64,000 nt of DNA from Marinobacterium iners (GCF_017310015.1 NZ_CP022297.1:2542001-2606000); one strand, 5' to 3'; positions 19,670 through 28,416 are shown, numbered from the stretch's first letter. The notes: a model not told the origin generated them from the sequence alone. Numbers and translations: made by a program.

Positions 19670-19739
19670 TGGGTATCCTGTGCTACGGCATTGACCCTAA
19701 GTGAAGCCCGTCCCTGCGGCGGAAATTTGACCACATTCC

Positions 19740-19877
19740 TCATAAAGTACAGCAGTACCTTTGTTTGGGCATGAACTGCCCGGCCTCAATTCGAGACAGA
19801 CCCAGCAAGTTATTGATCAAAGACAGGAAGTGCCGTGCCGATCCTTCCACCTTTTCCAGCTGCCCTTCTGCTGCAAA
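19740..19877 (-). pseudogene. Histidine kinase HisKA-domain remnant
   Basis: Directly after the HD-GYP stop codon, the same frame continues as FAAEGQLEKVEGSARHFLSL then INNLLGLSRIEAGQF and a stop at 19740-19742. The LLSLINxxLxLSRIEAG signature is the second helix of a HisKA dimerisation domain. Nothing before or after it belongs to a kinase, so this is a deletion remnant. It shows that another kinase once lay between the HD-GYP gene and the BvgS-like kinase, or was its neighbour. Confidence 0.75.
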
Positions 19878-21068
19878 TTACTTAGATGGGCAGAGACTGG
19901 GGACGCAGTGTCCGGCTTCGCTTTCCTTGTCTGCCAGCTCCTTGGCTACGGCGATAAACTCTTCTCGACAGGCGGTAAAAGCATCGACCACATCGGGATC
20001 GAAATGCGTACCCCGCCCTTCCAAAATGATCCTGAATGTCTCTTCCATGCTGTAGGGCTCTTTGTATACCCGGCTACAACTGAGGGCATCGAACACATCC
20101 GCCAGCGCCATCAGCCGTGCAGATACGGGAATATCGTCACCCTTGAGCCCATCCGGATAGCCACTGCCATCCCACTTTTCATGGTGATAGTAGGCAATTT
20201 CACTGGCCACATTGAGGAAATCAAATGCCTCTCGTGCATGTTCATCACCGGCACTCATCACGGCCTGCTCTATCGCATTATGAATCGCCTCACCTCCGAT
20301 GGCCGAGTGAGTCTTCATTACTTCAAACTCTTCATCGGTCAGGTTGCCAGGCTTCAGCAAAATGGCATCCGGAATACCTATTTTTCCGATATCGTGCAAC
20401 GGGGCTGCACGAATGATCTCCTGCAGTCGGCCATCAGCAAGAGCTGGTGCAAACCTGGGGTGCGTTTCAAGCTTTCGGCCCAGGATTTCAACATAGGACT
20501 GGGTTCTGACAATATGCAGCCCTGTCTCCTTGTCTCGCACCTCGGCCAGACAGGCCAAGGCCTGTACACTCAGATCACGAATACGTGCATTTTCCTGCAT
20601 TCGGCGGGCAACTTCATGCTCCAGCCACTGATTTTGATTGCTCAGGCGATCACGGGCGGTTTTCAGCTCCAGCTGGGCACGTACCCTTGCCAGAACAATC
20701 GCCGGGCTGAAGGGTTTGGTAATGTAATCTACCGCCCCCAGCCCAAGCCCCTTTTCTTCGTCTGCCACCGCAGTCATCGCTGTGATAAAAATCACGGGGA
20801 TGTCCCGTGTCTGCTCTTGGGCCTTCAAGCGCTGGATCACCTCGTAGCCATCCATTTCCGGCATCATTACATCCAGCAATACCAGATCCGGACGCGGCTC
20901 ACTGCCTGCTACCCGCAGTGCACGCGCGCCCGAGTTGGCGGCACGAACGCGGTACTCGCTCTGCAACAACTCACCCAGCAGCATCAGATTTTCCGGGGCA
21001 TCATCCACGATCAGGATTGTTTGGCGGCCGGAATCAGCGGGAAGTTCATGCACATCGTGTCCAGTCAT
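19878..21068 (-). CDS. REC-HD-GYP response regulator (predicted cyclic-di-GMP phosphodiesterase)
   Basis: About 396 aa from the ATG at 21068 (a TTG 18 bp upstream is less likely). The receiver domain has phospho-acceptor D66 in LVLLDVMMPEMDG and K in YITKPF. A linker helix is followed by HD-GYP with the metal and signature residues HDIGKIGIPDAIL, ETGLH, SAIGG, YHHEKWDGSGYPDGLKG and ALADVFDALS, so all RpfG-type catalytic motifs are present. It should hydrolyse cyclic di-GMP when phosphorylated. It is first in the minus-strand cluster, giving the kinases a possible second-messenger output. The extreme C-terminus (EAGHCVPSLCPSK) may be altered by the deletion that left the kinase remnant next door. 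Confidence 0.92.
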   Translation of the reverse strand: MTGHDVHELPADSGRQTILIVDDAPENLMLLGELLQSEYRVRAANSGARALRVAGSEPRPDLVLLDVMMPEMDGYEVIQRLKAQEQTRDIPVIFITAMTAVADEEKGLGLGAVDYITKPFSPAIVLARVRAQLELKTARDRLSNQNQWLEHEVARRMQENARIRDLSVQALACLAEVRDKETGLHIVRTQSYVEILGRKLETHPRFAPALADGRLQEIIRAAPLHDIGKIGIPDAILLKPGNLTDEEFEVMKTHSAIGGEAIHNAIEQAVMSAGDEHAREAFDFLNVASEIAYYHHEKWDGSGYPDGLKGDDIPVSARLMALADVFDALSCSRVYKEPYSMEETFRIILEGRGTHFDPDVVDAFTACREEFIAVAKELADKESEAGHCVPSLCPSK

Positions 21069-21194
21069 AAGCGGGGTTACCTTCAAGCACCGGCAGGATC
21101 AGCCCAGAGAAGGCCTTGACCTATTTTATATATGACTATTTTATAGACAAATGACAAAAATGCGACAGTTGTGACAGGCTTTTCTACCTCTGCT

Positions 21195-22880
21195 TTATGC
21201 CAGCAATAACACCAGTGACACGATAATCAGAAGCCAAGCGCTTTGTGCAGACATCCAAGGCTCAAACCTTTGAGCCCAAGGTAATATTCTTCTCAGACTG
21301 CTGCACAAAGGTCTTATCAATTCAGTGTAGACTATGGGCTGCATTTGGTAAGGAAGCGTTAATCGCTTGCAAAGCACTTCCAAGGGAGCAACCAGATCAC
21401 CCGCCGGTACTCTGGGGGCACGCAAATGAACTTTAAGGGATATCCCACCCAGCAGAAAAGCCAGCAGTATCGGCCATAACAGTGTCGGCAATGCATTGAG
21501 TTGGTCGACCGGCACTGACTCAATTGCCAGCGGCAGACCGGGTGCAAGCAAGGGGAACAGTACCAGACTGGTCACCAGCGTCAGCAGCCAGCCCACTGCT
21601 CTGCGCGGATCAGTTCCATCCTTGTTTGTGTGCTGCCATTGCAGCCAGAGGAACCTCAACACCAGCACCATAGTTGCAACGGCGCCAGCACTGAGCAAGC
21701 TACTCAGCCAGGGCGCGAGCCAAAGGGACAGCCCTTCTGGCGCCAGCGCCTGCTTCATGGCCAGCTTGGCATGGGCTCCACTGGTAAAGGGCAAGCCGGC
21801 CAGTGACAGCCCCGGCAATGCAAGCAGCAGCCAATACAGCCCTCGCGGAACAGAAGCACATGGCGATGATATGCCCACCGACAGAAACATCGCCCCTTTG
21901 GCCAGGCCATGATGCAGTGCGTACAGGCCAATCAGTGGCAGTAACCAATGGGCGCGTTCAGGCTCGGCCAGCGCGACTCCCAGCATCAGCGTCATCAACC
22001 CCATCTGGCTGATGCTGGAATAGGCCAGCACCGCCTTCGCCTGCTGCTGACAGACACCGATCAGCGCAGCGCCGAGCGATGCCACAACACCGGTGAGTGC
22101 AAGCACCGTACCCGGAAGTTGATAGCTCGCCAGCCCCAGCGGCAGGGTCAGTAGCCATCCCAGCAAGCCCGCCTTGATCATGGCACCGCTGAGCACGGCA
22201 CTGGCCGGCGTCGGCGCAACCGGGTGAGCCAATGGCAACCACATATGCAGCAGTGGAAGCCCAGCTTTTACACCAAAGCCACACAGCAGAAGCGCCATAA
22301 TCAGCACAGTATCGGCTGATGCCGCGATCGCACCGGGCAGCTCAGCCAGCAGCAAGCTGTCAGCGGCACCTGCCGCCAGAATCAGTCCTGCCAGCAGCGC
22401 CATCTCACCGAACACCGCCATGATCAGGTATAACCGTCCCGCCCTGAATGCATCAGGCTTGCGCTCATGTACAACCAGCCCATAGCCGGCAAAGGTCATC
22501 AGCGCAAAAAAGGTATAGAAACTGACCAGATCCCCCGCCAGTACCAACCCCAGATTACCGCTGAGGGTCAGCCCCCAGTACAGGGCAAAACTGGTTCGCC
22601 GCGTTGTTATATAGCCGGATGCAAACAGTCCCGCAAAGCTCCACAGCAGTGCCGTCAATAAAAGGAACGGCTGGCGCAGCTCATCAAGTTGCCAACTGGC
22701 TCCAAGCAACAACCCGGGCAGCTCCAGTTGCCAATTCCCGGGCCCCATCAGAGCCAACCCCAGCGCAGGCAGTGGCAACAAGGGAAGCACAGGCCACAGC
22801 AGTGACCGTGTTGCTCGGCTCGGCACCAACAGCAACACGCACAGCGGTATTGCAACAGCGCTCAGAATCCAAAAGGTCAT
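21195..22880 (-). CDS. Mrp-type antiporter, third NuoL/MrpD-like subunit
   Basis: A 561-aa multipass membrane protein of the NuoL/MrpA/MrpD family and the last gene of the operon. The key lysine region is present (GVKAGLPLLHMWLPLAHP), as is PASAVLSGAMIKAG. At the place of the conserved TM5 glutamate the sequence is YTFFALMTFAGYGLVV, with alanine where the two sister subunits have FYEMLT and GLELIS. A long C-terminal extension with a charged stretch and final TM (WLLIIVSLVLLLA) could be a lateral-helix-like tail. It overlaps the preceding gene by 4 bp. A structural or altered-coupling role is possible; the start and family are clear. Confidence 0.85.
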   Translation of the reverse strand: MTFWILSAVAIPLCVLLLVPSRATRSLLWPVLPLLPLPALGLALMGPGNWQLELPGLLLGASWQLDELRQPFLLLTALLWSFAGLFASGYITTRRTSFALYWGLTLSGNLGLVLAGDLVSFYTFFALMTFAGYGLVVHERKPDAFRAGRLYLIMAVFGEMALLAGLILAAGAADSLLLAELPGAIAASADTVLIMALLLCGFGVKAGLPLLHMWLPLAHPVAPTPASAVLSGAMIKAGLLGWLLTLPLGLASYQLPGTVLALTGVVASLGAALIGVCQQQAKAVLAYSSISQMGLMTLMLGVALAEPERAHWLLPLIGLYALHHGLAKGAMFLSVGISSPCASVPRGLYWLLLALPGLSLAGLPFTSGAHAKLAMKQALAPEGLSLWLAPWLSSLLSAGAVATMVLVLRFLWLQWQHTNKDGTDPRRAVGWLLTLVTSLVLFPLLAPGLPLAIESVPVDQLNALPTLLWPILLAFLLGGISLKVHLRAPRVPAGDLVAPLEVLCKRLTLPYQMQPIVYTELIRPLCSSLRRILPWAQRFEPWMSAQSAWLLIIVSLVLLLA

Positions 22881-24370
22881 GGCAGGTACTCCCGTGCGGC
22901 GATCAGCTTAGCCCAGCTCAGAGGACTAAGGGGCAGAGCAGCAAACAGGCCCACCAATAGAGTCAATACGGCGGTTACCAGCGGAGGCCAAAGCAGCCAG
23001 CTATGGGTCTCCAGTTTCCCCCAGCGCCGCTGCTCTGACCAATCATATTCCGGTTGAAACCAGAGGCGGTGAATCACAGGCAAAAAGTAGGCGGCATTCA
23101 GCAGACTGCTGATCAGCAGCACTCCTATAACCCACTCCATCTGGACATTAAGTGCCCCTGTTCCCAGGGTCCATTTGGTAATAAAGCCTGCCAATGGTGG
23201 AACACCGATCATGCCAAAGGCCGCCAGCGTGAAAGCGGTTGACGTCAGGGGCATGCGCTTTCCAGCTCCATTCAACTCATGGATTTTGTGAATGCCAAGT
23301 GTCTCGGCATAATTACCGGCACAGAAAAACAGCGTGATTTTCATAATCCCTTGATGCAACAGATGGACCAGACCACCCACTGTTCCCACGGGGCCGAATA
23401 CTGCAGTGCCCAGCACGATATAGGACACCTGGCTGACGGTGGAAAAAGCCAGCCGCCGCTTCAGGTCCGTCTGAGCCAGCGCCCGGACAGAGCCATATAT
23501 AATCGTAAACGCCGCCAGCCAACCCAAAGGTTCCAGAACACCCAACAGGGCAGCAAACTCAATGCCGTACAGGTCATACACAACCCTGACGATACCGAAG
23601 GCACCCGCCTTGACCACCGCCACTGCATGCAACAGCGCACTGACAGGCGCAGGTGCCACCATGGCCTGTGGCAGCCAGCCATGCAGTGGAAACAGAGCGG
23701 CTTTGACGCCGAGCCCAGCCACCAGCAGAGCAAAAATCATAATCAGCTGAGGGTGCAATTCTGCATTGAGATTAACCAGTTGGCCGGTTTCCTGAAACGA
23801 TAGATCACCTGCCAGCCCCTGAAGCCAGATCATGCCCAGCAGCAACGCAGCCCCGCCACTGAGCGTATAAATAATGTAGTTACGCCCGGCCTGTAATGCT
23901 TTCTCCGTTCCCCGATGTACCACCAGTGGATAGGTAGAGAGTGTCAACATCTCGTAGAACAGGAAGAAGGTGAAGAGGTTGCCCGCCAGTGCAATCCCCA
24001 TGGTACTGGCCACGCAGAGACTGAAAAATCCGAAAAAGCGGCTGCGATTCGGCGAGTCTTCGAGGTAGCCCACTGCATAAATGGTGGTCAACAGCCACAG
24101 CACCGCCGACAGACCAGCAAACATCATCGCCAGCGCATCGGCCTGCAGCTCAAAGCTGACACCAGGCAGGATTTCGTAGCTCATGCCATAATCCAGCTGA
24201 TGAATAACCCCCCAGGTCATTACCCCCACCAATACCACCTTGATCAGGGCTGCCAGCAGGTTGATACCGGTACGCAAGCGGTGCCGCTGCTCCGGCAGTG
24301 CAAAGATGATCACCGCTGCAAGCATTGAACTGAGCAGCGCCAGTATCGGGATCATAACCAGATGGGTCAT
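22877..24370 (-). CDS. Mrp-type antiporter subunit D-like (second copy)
   Basis: A 497-aa, roughly 14-TM protein of the proton-translocating NuoN/MrpD family. It keeps the functional acidic residue in FFLFYEMLTLSTYPLVVH and the lysine in GVKAALFPLHGWLPQAM. The segment PVSALLHAVAVVKAGAFG matches the discontinuous-helix region. It overlaps its neighbours by 4 bp on both sides (ATGA). It is part of an Mrp complex that exchanges Na+ (or K+) for H+ across the inner membrane. Confidence 0.9.
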   Translation of the reverse strand: MTHLVMIPILALLSSMLAAVIIFALPEQRHRLRTGINLLAALIKVVLVGVMTWGVIHQLDYGMSYEILPGVSFELQADALAMMFAGLSAVLWLLTTIYAVGYLEDSPNRSRFFGFFSLCVASTMGIALAGNLFTFFLFYEMLTLSTYPLVVHRGTEKALQAGRNYIIYTLSGGAALLLGMIWLQGLAGDLSFQETGQLVNLNAELHPQLIMIFALLVAGLGVKAALFPLHGWLPQAMVAPAPVSALLHAVAVVKAGAFGIVRVVYDLYGIEFAALLGVLEPLGWLAAFTIIYGSVRALAQTDLKRRLAFSTVSQVSYIVLGTAVFGPVGTVGGLVHLLHQGIMKITLFFCAGNYAETLGIHKIHELNGAGKRMPLTSTAFTLAAFGMIGVPPLAGFITKWTLGTGALNVQMEWVIGVLLISSLLNAAYFLPVIHRLWFQPEYDWSEQRRWGKLETHSWLLWPPLVTAVLTLLVGLFAALPLSPLSWAKLIAAREYLP

Positions 24371-25830
24371 TGCACCTCCTCGAACGGCAGCGCCATCACC
24401 GACAGGACCTGGCTGCCCGCCAGGCCCAGCCCCAACGAGGCCACTGCCAACAACATTGCCACCACTTCAAGCCGGCGATCCGGATGGTAAAAATGATCCT
24501 TTTCATCCCTTTCCAGAAACGATGCGCGATAGATGCGAAACACATAAGCCGCCGACAGCAGACCGCCACCCACCAGCACCAGTATCCACCACCACTGGCC
24601 CGACGCCATACTGGCCTGTAGCAGCATCCATTTGGCCGCAAAACCACCCGAAGGAGGCAGCCCCATCAGGGAGACGCCAGCCAGACCAAAGGAAAACAGT
24701 GAAAACGGCAGAAAGTGGCTGACACCTGCCAGCGCATCCACACGATTGCTGCCCACCGCCAGAATCAGGTTACCTGCTGCCAGAAACATGGCCGACTTGG
24801 CCAGGGCATGACTGATAACCTGCAAGGTAATCCCCTGCTGTGCCTGCAATGATGTGGATGCATCAACCCCGAACGTCAACGGAAACAGCAGGAACAGATA
24901 ACCGATCTGCGCAACCGAGGAATAGGCCACCACCTGTTTCAGCCTTGGTTGACGCCAGGCCAGCCAGCTTCCCCATATAACGGCAGCGGCTCCCAGCGTT
25001 CCAATAAGCTGAGCCATCCATTGGGTGGCGACCACCTCCCCTGCCTCCAGCCAGATTCGTGCTGCAATATAGAACGATGCCTTGACCACCAGTGCTGACA
25101 GCAGAGCACTGACCGGTGACTTCGCAATGCCGTGCGCAGGCGGCAGCCAGCCGTGCAAAGGGAACAGCGCCGTCTTGAGCGCCAGCCCCACCAACATCAG
25201 TACCAATGCGGGACGCATCAGCTCCGCCTGATCCATCAGTCTGACCTGATGCGCCACTTCGGCCAGCGAAAGCGTACCAAACTGACCATAGATCAGCGCC
25301 ACACCCAACAAATAGACCATGGAGCCCAACAATGCAGCGAGCAAATAGCGCAGTGCTGCCCGCAGCGCCTCCGCCTGTCCACCCAGAGCCACCAGTCCAA
25401 CCGCTGCCAGACTGATCAGCTCCAGTCCGACATAGAGGTTGAACAGATCACCACCGATCCAAACCGTATTCAGTCCGGCCCACAGAAACCAGTACAGCGG
25501 CCAGAAATAGCGCTGCCAGGGCTTGTCAGGCTTCAAATAGATACCGGCATGAATGCCACAGCCACTGGCCACCAGTGTCGTCAGAAGCAGGAAGGTTACG
25601 GCAAGGCCATCTACGCGTAACTCAATGCCAAGGGGAGCATCCCAGCCGGCCAGACTGTAGTAGAAACCTCCTTCCTGCTTCACCAGCCCCCAGAGTCCGA
25701 CCGACACCAGCAGTTGTAACACCATACCCAGCCAGGCCAGAGCACGCCCCTGCCTGAAATCCAGCAGCAACGAGGTGGTAGCCAGCGCCAGCGGTGTAAA
25801 CAGCAGCCCTGCCATTAACCAGTTGCTCAT
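24367..25830 (-). CDS. mrpD: Mrp-type antiporter subunit D
   Basis: A 487-aa multipass protein of the MrpD/NuoN family, placed directly after the MrpC gene as in standard mrp operons. Conserved ion-pathway residues are seen in LYVGLELISLAAVGLV (TM5 Glu) and ALKTALFPLHGWLPPAH (TM7 Lys). SPVSALLSALVVKASFY and AYSSVAQIGYLFL are further family signatures. Four-bp overlaps link it to mrpC and to the second MrpD-like gene. Confidence 0.92.
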   Translation of the reverse strand: MSNWLMAGLLFTPLALATTSLLLDFRQGRALAWLGMVLQLLVSVGLWGLVKQEGGFYYSLAGWDAPLGIELRVDGLAVTFLLLTTLVASGCGIHAGIYLKPDKPWQRYFWPLYWFLWAGLNTVWIGGDLFNLYVGLELISLAAVGLVALGGQAEALRAALRYLLAALLGSMVYLLGVALIYGQFGTLSLAEVAHQVRLMDQAELMRPALVLMLVGLALKTALFPLHGWLPPAHGIAKSPVSALLSALVVKASFYIAARIWLEAGEVVATQWMAQLIGTLGAAAVIWGSWLAWRQPRLKQVVAYSSVAQIGYLFLLFPLTFGVDASTSLQAQQGITLQVISHALAKSAMFLAAGNLILAVGSNRVDALAGVSHFLPFSLFSFGLAGVSLMGLPPSGGFAAKWMLLQASMASGQWWWILVLVGGGLLSAAYVFRIYRASFLERDEKDHFYHPDRRLEVVAMLLAVASLGLGLAGSQVLSVMALPFEEVQ

Positions 25831-26150
25831 GGGGCTCTGTCCTCCTTCGAGCCCTCAGCACCGTCACCCAGTTCTGTGCATCCGGTCAGATGGAAGTAAC
25901 GTCGTATCAGCACTACCCCCAGAGCAGTGGCGGCTATGGATACGACAATACCGGTCAGCACCAGTGCTTGAGGAACAGGGTCAGGCCCATTATGGTGCTG
26001 CGCCAGACCCACCAGGATCAAAAAGGTGGATGAGCCAATCAGATTCAGCGCCAATAACTTGCGTAGCAGATGCCGCAGGCCAACCAGTCCCAGTAGGCCG
26101 ATTCCCCAGAGCACAACGCCTGTCAGGGCATACAGCAAAGGTGTGCTCAT
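25827..26150 (-). CDS. mrpC: Mrp-type antiporter subunit C (NuoK-like)
   Basis: A 107-aa, three-TM protein of the MrpC/MnhC/NuoK family, with LRKLLALNLIGSSTFLILVGLA and DPVPQALVLTGIVVSIAATALGVVLIRR. The QALVLT(A/G)IV segment is the usual NuoK/MrpC signature. It overlaps mrpB and mrpD by 4 bp each. Confidence 0.92.
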   Translation of the reverse strand: MSTPLLYALTGVVLWGIGLLGLVGLRHLLRKLLALNLIGSSTFLILVGLAQHHNGPDPVPQALVLTGIVVSIAATALGVVLIRRYFHLTGCTELGDGAEGSKEDRAP

Positions 26151-26845
26151 TGCTCACCTTCCTCAGGCTCACTGGCGTTATTCACCGGCGCCGAAACAAA
26201 CAGAGCCAACAGAATCATGCCGATCGACAGCGTCAACAAGGTTTCGATTGACAGAATCAGTGCTTTGCTGAGTCCCGGCGGATAGGCCAGAAACGCCTCA
26301 CCCGCGATGGCACTCGCCAGCCCCACCAGCAGGAAAAGGGCAAATCCGAGCACCAGCCCTATCCTCAGCAACAGGCCCGGACGCAGGAAATCGAGCGGCA
26401 TGCCGGTCAGCCGCATCAGCACACCGGTTGCCGCCAGCATCGCACCGGCCTGAAACGCACCGCCGGGCCGGTCCGCTCCGGCCCAAAGCAGGTAGGCCGC
26501 CAATAACAGCATCAAGGGTACAAGCCAGCGCAACAACGCCCTGAGCAGGGCATCAGCGGTACGCAGCTCCGGATCCTCCAGCGAGCGAGTCCGCGCCATG
26601 GAGATCCCCACCATCGCCGCAATCACCAGCACCGCAATTTCAAGCAGGGTATCGTAACTGCGAAAATTCAGCAGTACGGCGGTTACCGGGTGTTCTACCC
26701 CGCTTGCAGCAAGGTTGTTCTGCAGCAAGCGAGGCAGTTCTGAGCCCGAGTCAAACGCTGCCAATTGCCAGACCGCCCGCCCCAGCAGTGCCGTCAGCAT
26801 GATGACCAACAGCAGGACCGACACATGTGCAGTGGGTGAGCGCAT
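26147..26845 (-). CDS. mrpB: Mrp-type antiporter MbhE-MrpB fusion subunit
   Basis: A 232-aa membrane protein combining two pieces. The N-terminal part (about 40-85: HPVTAVLLNFRSYDTLLEIAVLVIAAMVGISM) is the MbhE-like segment that in long MrpA proteins forms the C-terminus. The rest (GADRPGGAFQAGAMLAATGVLMRLTG) is the MrpB/MnhB domain with its GGGFQGG-like loop. This shows that MrpA is split in this operon. It overlaps mrpC by 4 bp and abuts the MbhD-like gene. Confidence 0.88.
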   Translation of the reverse strand: MRSPTAHVSVLLLVIMLTALLGRAVWQLAAFDSGSELPRLLQNNLAASGVEHPVTAVLLNFRSYDTLLEIAVLVIAAMVGISMARTRSLEDPELRTADALLRALLRWLVPLMLLLAAYLLWAGADRPGGAFQAGAMLAATGVLMRLTGMPLDFLRPGLLLRIGLVLGFALFLLVGLASAIAGEAFLAYPPGLSKALILSIETLLTLSIGMILLALFVSAPVNNASEPEEGEQ

Positions 26846-27123
26846 CAGCTTTCCTCCTCGGCCTGGCTTTTCGAGCCATGGCCGTTGCCACGACGAAAGT
26901 GACTCACCGCATCCAGCAGCAATACGCCGGTGAGTCCGGCACCGATGGCGGCTTCAGCAAGGGCAAGATCCGGCGCCTGCAGCCTTACCCAACACACGGC
27001 CATCAGCAGACCAAAGGCAATAAACACCACCACTGCACGGAACAGATCACGCGACAGTAGTGCAGCGGCAGCGGTCAATACCAGCGCCAGTGCCAGCAAC
27101 AGATCCAGCAGCCATTCAATCAT
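26845..27123 (-). CDS. Mrp-type antiporter MbhD-like (DUF4040) subunit
   Basis: A 92-aa, three-TM protein from the ATG at 27123 (MIEWLLDLLLALALVL). The segment LSRDLFRAVVVFIAFGLLMAV followed by APDLALAEAAIGAGLTGVLLL is the DUF4040/MbhD domain, part of MrpA in Bacillus-type operons but free-standing in Mbh-type operons. Its start overlaps the mrpG end by 8 bp. The C-terminal tail is hydrophilic (RRGNGHGSKSQAEEES). Confidence 0.9.
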   Translation of the reverse strand: MIEWLLDLLLALALVLTAAAALLSRDLFRAVVVFIAFGLLMAVCWVRLQAPDLALAEAAIGAGLTGVLLLDAVSHFRRGNGHGSKSQAEEES

Positions 27124-27436
27124 CACACCGCTCCCGTTGCTGCAGCGGGCGCTCATGCATGCGAACGGCTCTTGCCACCAGATGCGCCGAGGTTGCACTG
27201 GCCGCAAGTGCAACCCACCAGATCAACAGCGTTTTCAAGCTACTGGCCAACGATGGCGTCATCATCAGTAAGGCCAGGGTAATCAGCCCCAGCCCCAGAT
27301 TATCGATTTTGGTCAATGCATGAATCCGACACAGGGTATCGTCGAACCGAAACAGCCCCAGCGTTCCCAAAGCAAAGAAAATACAACCGCTGACCAACAG
27401 CAGCACCTGCAGGACATGCAACAGCCAATCACTCAT
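27116..27436 (-). CDS. mrpG: Mrp-type antiporter subunit G
   Basis: A 106-aa membrane protein from the ATG at 27436 (MSDWLLHVLQVLLLVSG). The segment GCIFFALGTLGLFRFDDTLCRIHALTKIDNLGLGLI is the MrpG/MnhG signature (LGxxRxPDxxxRxHAxTKxxTLG). It overlaps mrpF by 8 bp. A longer frame upstream to 27493 would overlap mrpF by 65 bp and is unlikely. Confidence 0.92.
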   Translation of the reverse strand: MSDWLLHVLQVLLLVSGCIFFALGTLGLFRFDDTLCRIHALTKIDNLGLGLITLALLMMTPSLASSLKTLLIWWVALAASATSAHLVARAVRMHERPLQQRERCDD

Positions 27437-27731
27437 CTCCATTCCCCTTGACGGCATGCCGATCCGATCGGGCACTTTCGATCCGCACAACACGCGTCAC
27501 AAAAGCAGCAACTGAAAACACGGCCAATACCGCCAGGATCAGCGCCACGTCCCTCAGGGACGGCATCTGTTGTGCCTCAGCCAGTACTAACAGCAACGCA
27601 ACACCCGTGGTACCAAACAGCTGCGAGGCAAGCATCCGGTCGACCGCCGTGGGCCCGCGCCAGATGCGGACAAACCCCAGTATCAGCGTCAGCAGAAGAA
27701 ACAGGGCCACAAGGTGCAATACCAGTGTCAT
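27429..27731 (-). CDS. mrpF: Mrp-type antiporter subunit F
   Basis: A 100-aa, three-TM protein with FVRIWRGPTAVDRMLASQLFGTTGVALLLVLA, the MrpF/MnhF signature (RxxRGPxxxDRxxAxxxxG). It overlaps mrpE by 4 bp and mrpG by 8 bp. Family length is 85-100 aa, so it is complete. Confidence 0.92.
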   Translation of the reverse strand: MTLVLHLVALFLLLTLILGFVRIWRGPTAVDRMLASQLFGTTGVALLLVLAEAQQMPSLRDVALILAVLAVFSVAAFVTRVVRIESARSDRHAVKGNGDE

Positions 27732-28225
27732 CCGCCCCCCTCCAGCTGGTCTGGCGTCAGCCCAAACAGTGCTGCAACACGGGCTTGCGTGTATTCAAGG
27801 TCCTGTCGGACCGGCTGAGTCAGATCCAGGCAATGCAGCTCAATCTCATTCCCCTCCAGGGTTACACTCAAAGTGCCGGGCAACAGTGACACAGTATTGG
27901 CCAGGACCCAGCGGGGAACACCTTCCGGCAGCGCCAGTACGGCACGCAAATAGCCGGGGGTCACTGGTAAAGAAGGTGAAAGCAAACGTCGAGAGACATC
28001 GAATGCAGCAAGCAATGAGCGACTCAGGAAAAACAGCACGAATCCGGGCAATGCCTGCAGACGGATGAGGTAACGCGACGGAGGAAACAGCAGCAGCGAG
28101 ATCCAGGCAACCAGAAAACTGACAGCCACACCGAACACAAGACCGGACGCATCACCGTCGGTCAATGCCCACCAGACCAGCGAAAACATCAGCCACCGCA
28201 GTACTAGCGTCGGGAGTCGGGACAT
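27728..28225 (-). CDS. mrpE: Mrp-type antiporter subunit E
   Basis: A 165-aa membrane protein and the first gene of the operon, with a strong ribosome site (aggagg 4 bp before the ATG). The N-terminal TMs contain LMFSLVWWALT and VSFLVAWISLLLF; the cytoplasmic part has VLANTVSLLPGTLSVTLEGNEIELHCLD, the MrpE/MnhE signature (xLxNxITLTPGTL). E-F-G first is the order of archaeal Mbh and many Mrp operons. Confidence 0.92.
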   Translation of the reverse strand: MSRLPTLVLRWLMFSLVWWALTDGDASGLVFGVAVSFLVAWISLLLFPPSRYLIRLQALPGFVLFFLSRSLLAAFDVSRRLLSPSLPVTPGYLRAVLALPEGVPRWVLANTVSLLPGTLSVTLEGNEIELHCLDLTQPVRQDLEYTQARVAALFGLTPDQLEGGG

Positions 28226-28275
28226 GGGGCCTCCTGCTCGTTTGTATCAATTCTGAACTGACCACGAATCAAGCG

Positions 28276-28292
28276 GTTAGGTTCAGCCTAAC
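28276..28292. promoter_or_regulatory. Inverted repeat upstream of the mrp operon (possible operator)
   Basis: gttagg-ttcag-cctaac is a perfect 6-bp inverted repeat with a 5-bp spacer, 51 bp upstream of the mrpE start and in the only gap before that operon. Position and symmetry suggest a repressor or activator site. The regulator is unknown; NhaR (36191-37114) is a candidate only because of its usual link with sodium antiport. Confidence 0.35.
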
Positions 28293-28416
28293 ACAGAACA
28301 AGAAAGCCCGCGCAGCCTCGTTTATCAATCCAGTACGCAAAGATTTCAAGCAGGGCCGGCAAGCCCTGGTCCCGGAGAAATGACCAGCCAACTCAACTCG
28401 GAGGGGTTTACAACAC

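Noticed and set aside
19761..21119. 452-codon plus-strand frame
   Set aside because: It is antisense to the REC-HD-GYP gene, whose motifs are complete. The plus-strand protein is rich in His, Gln and Cys with no family features.
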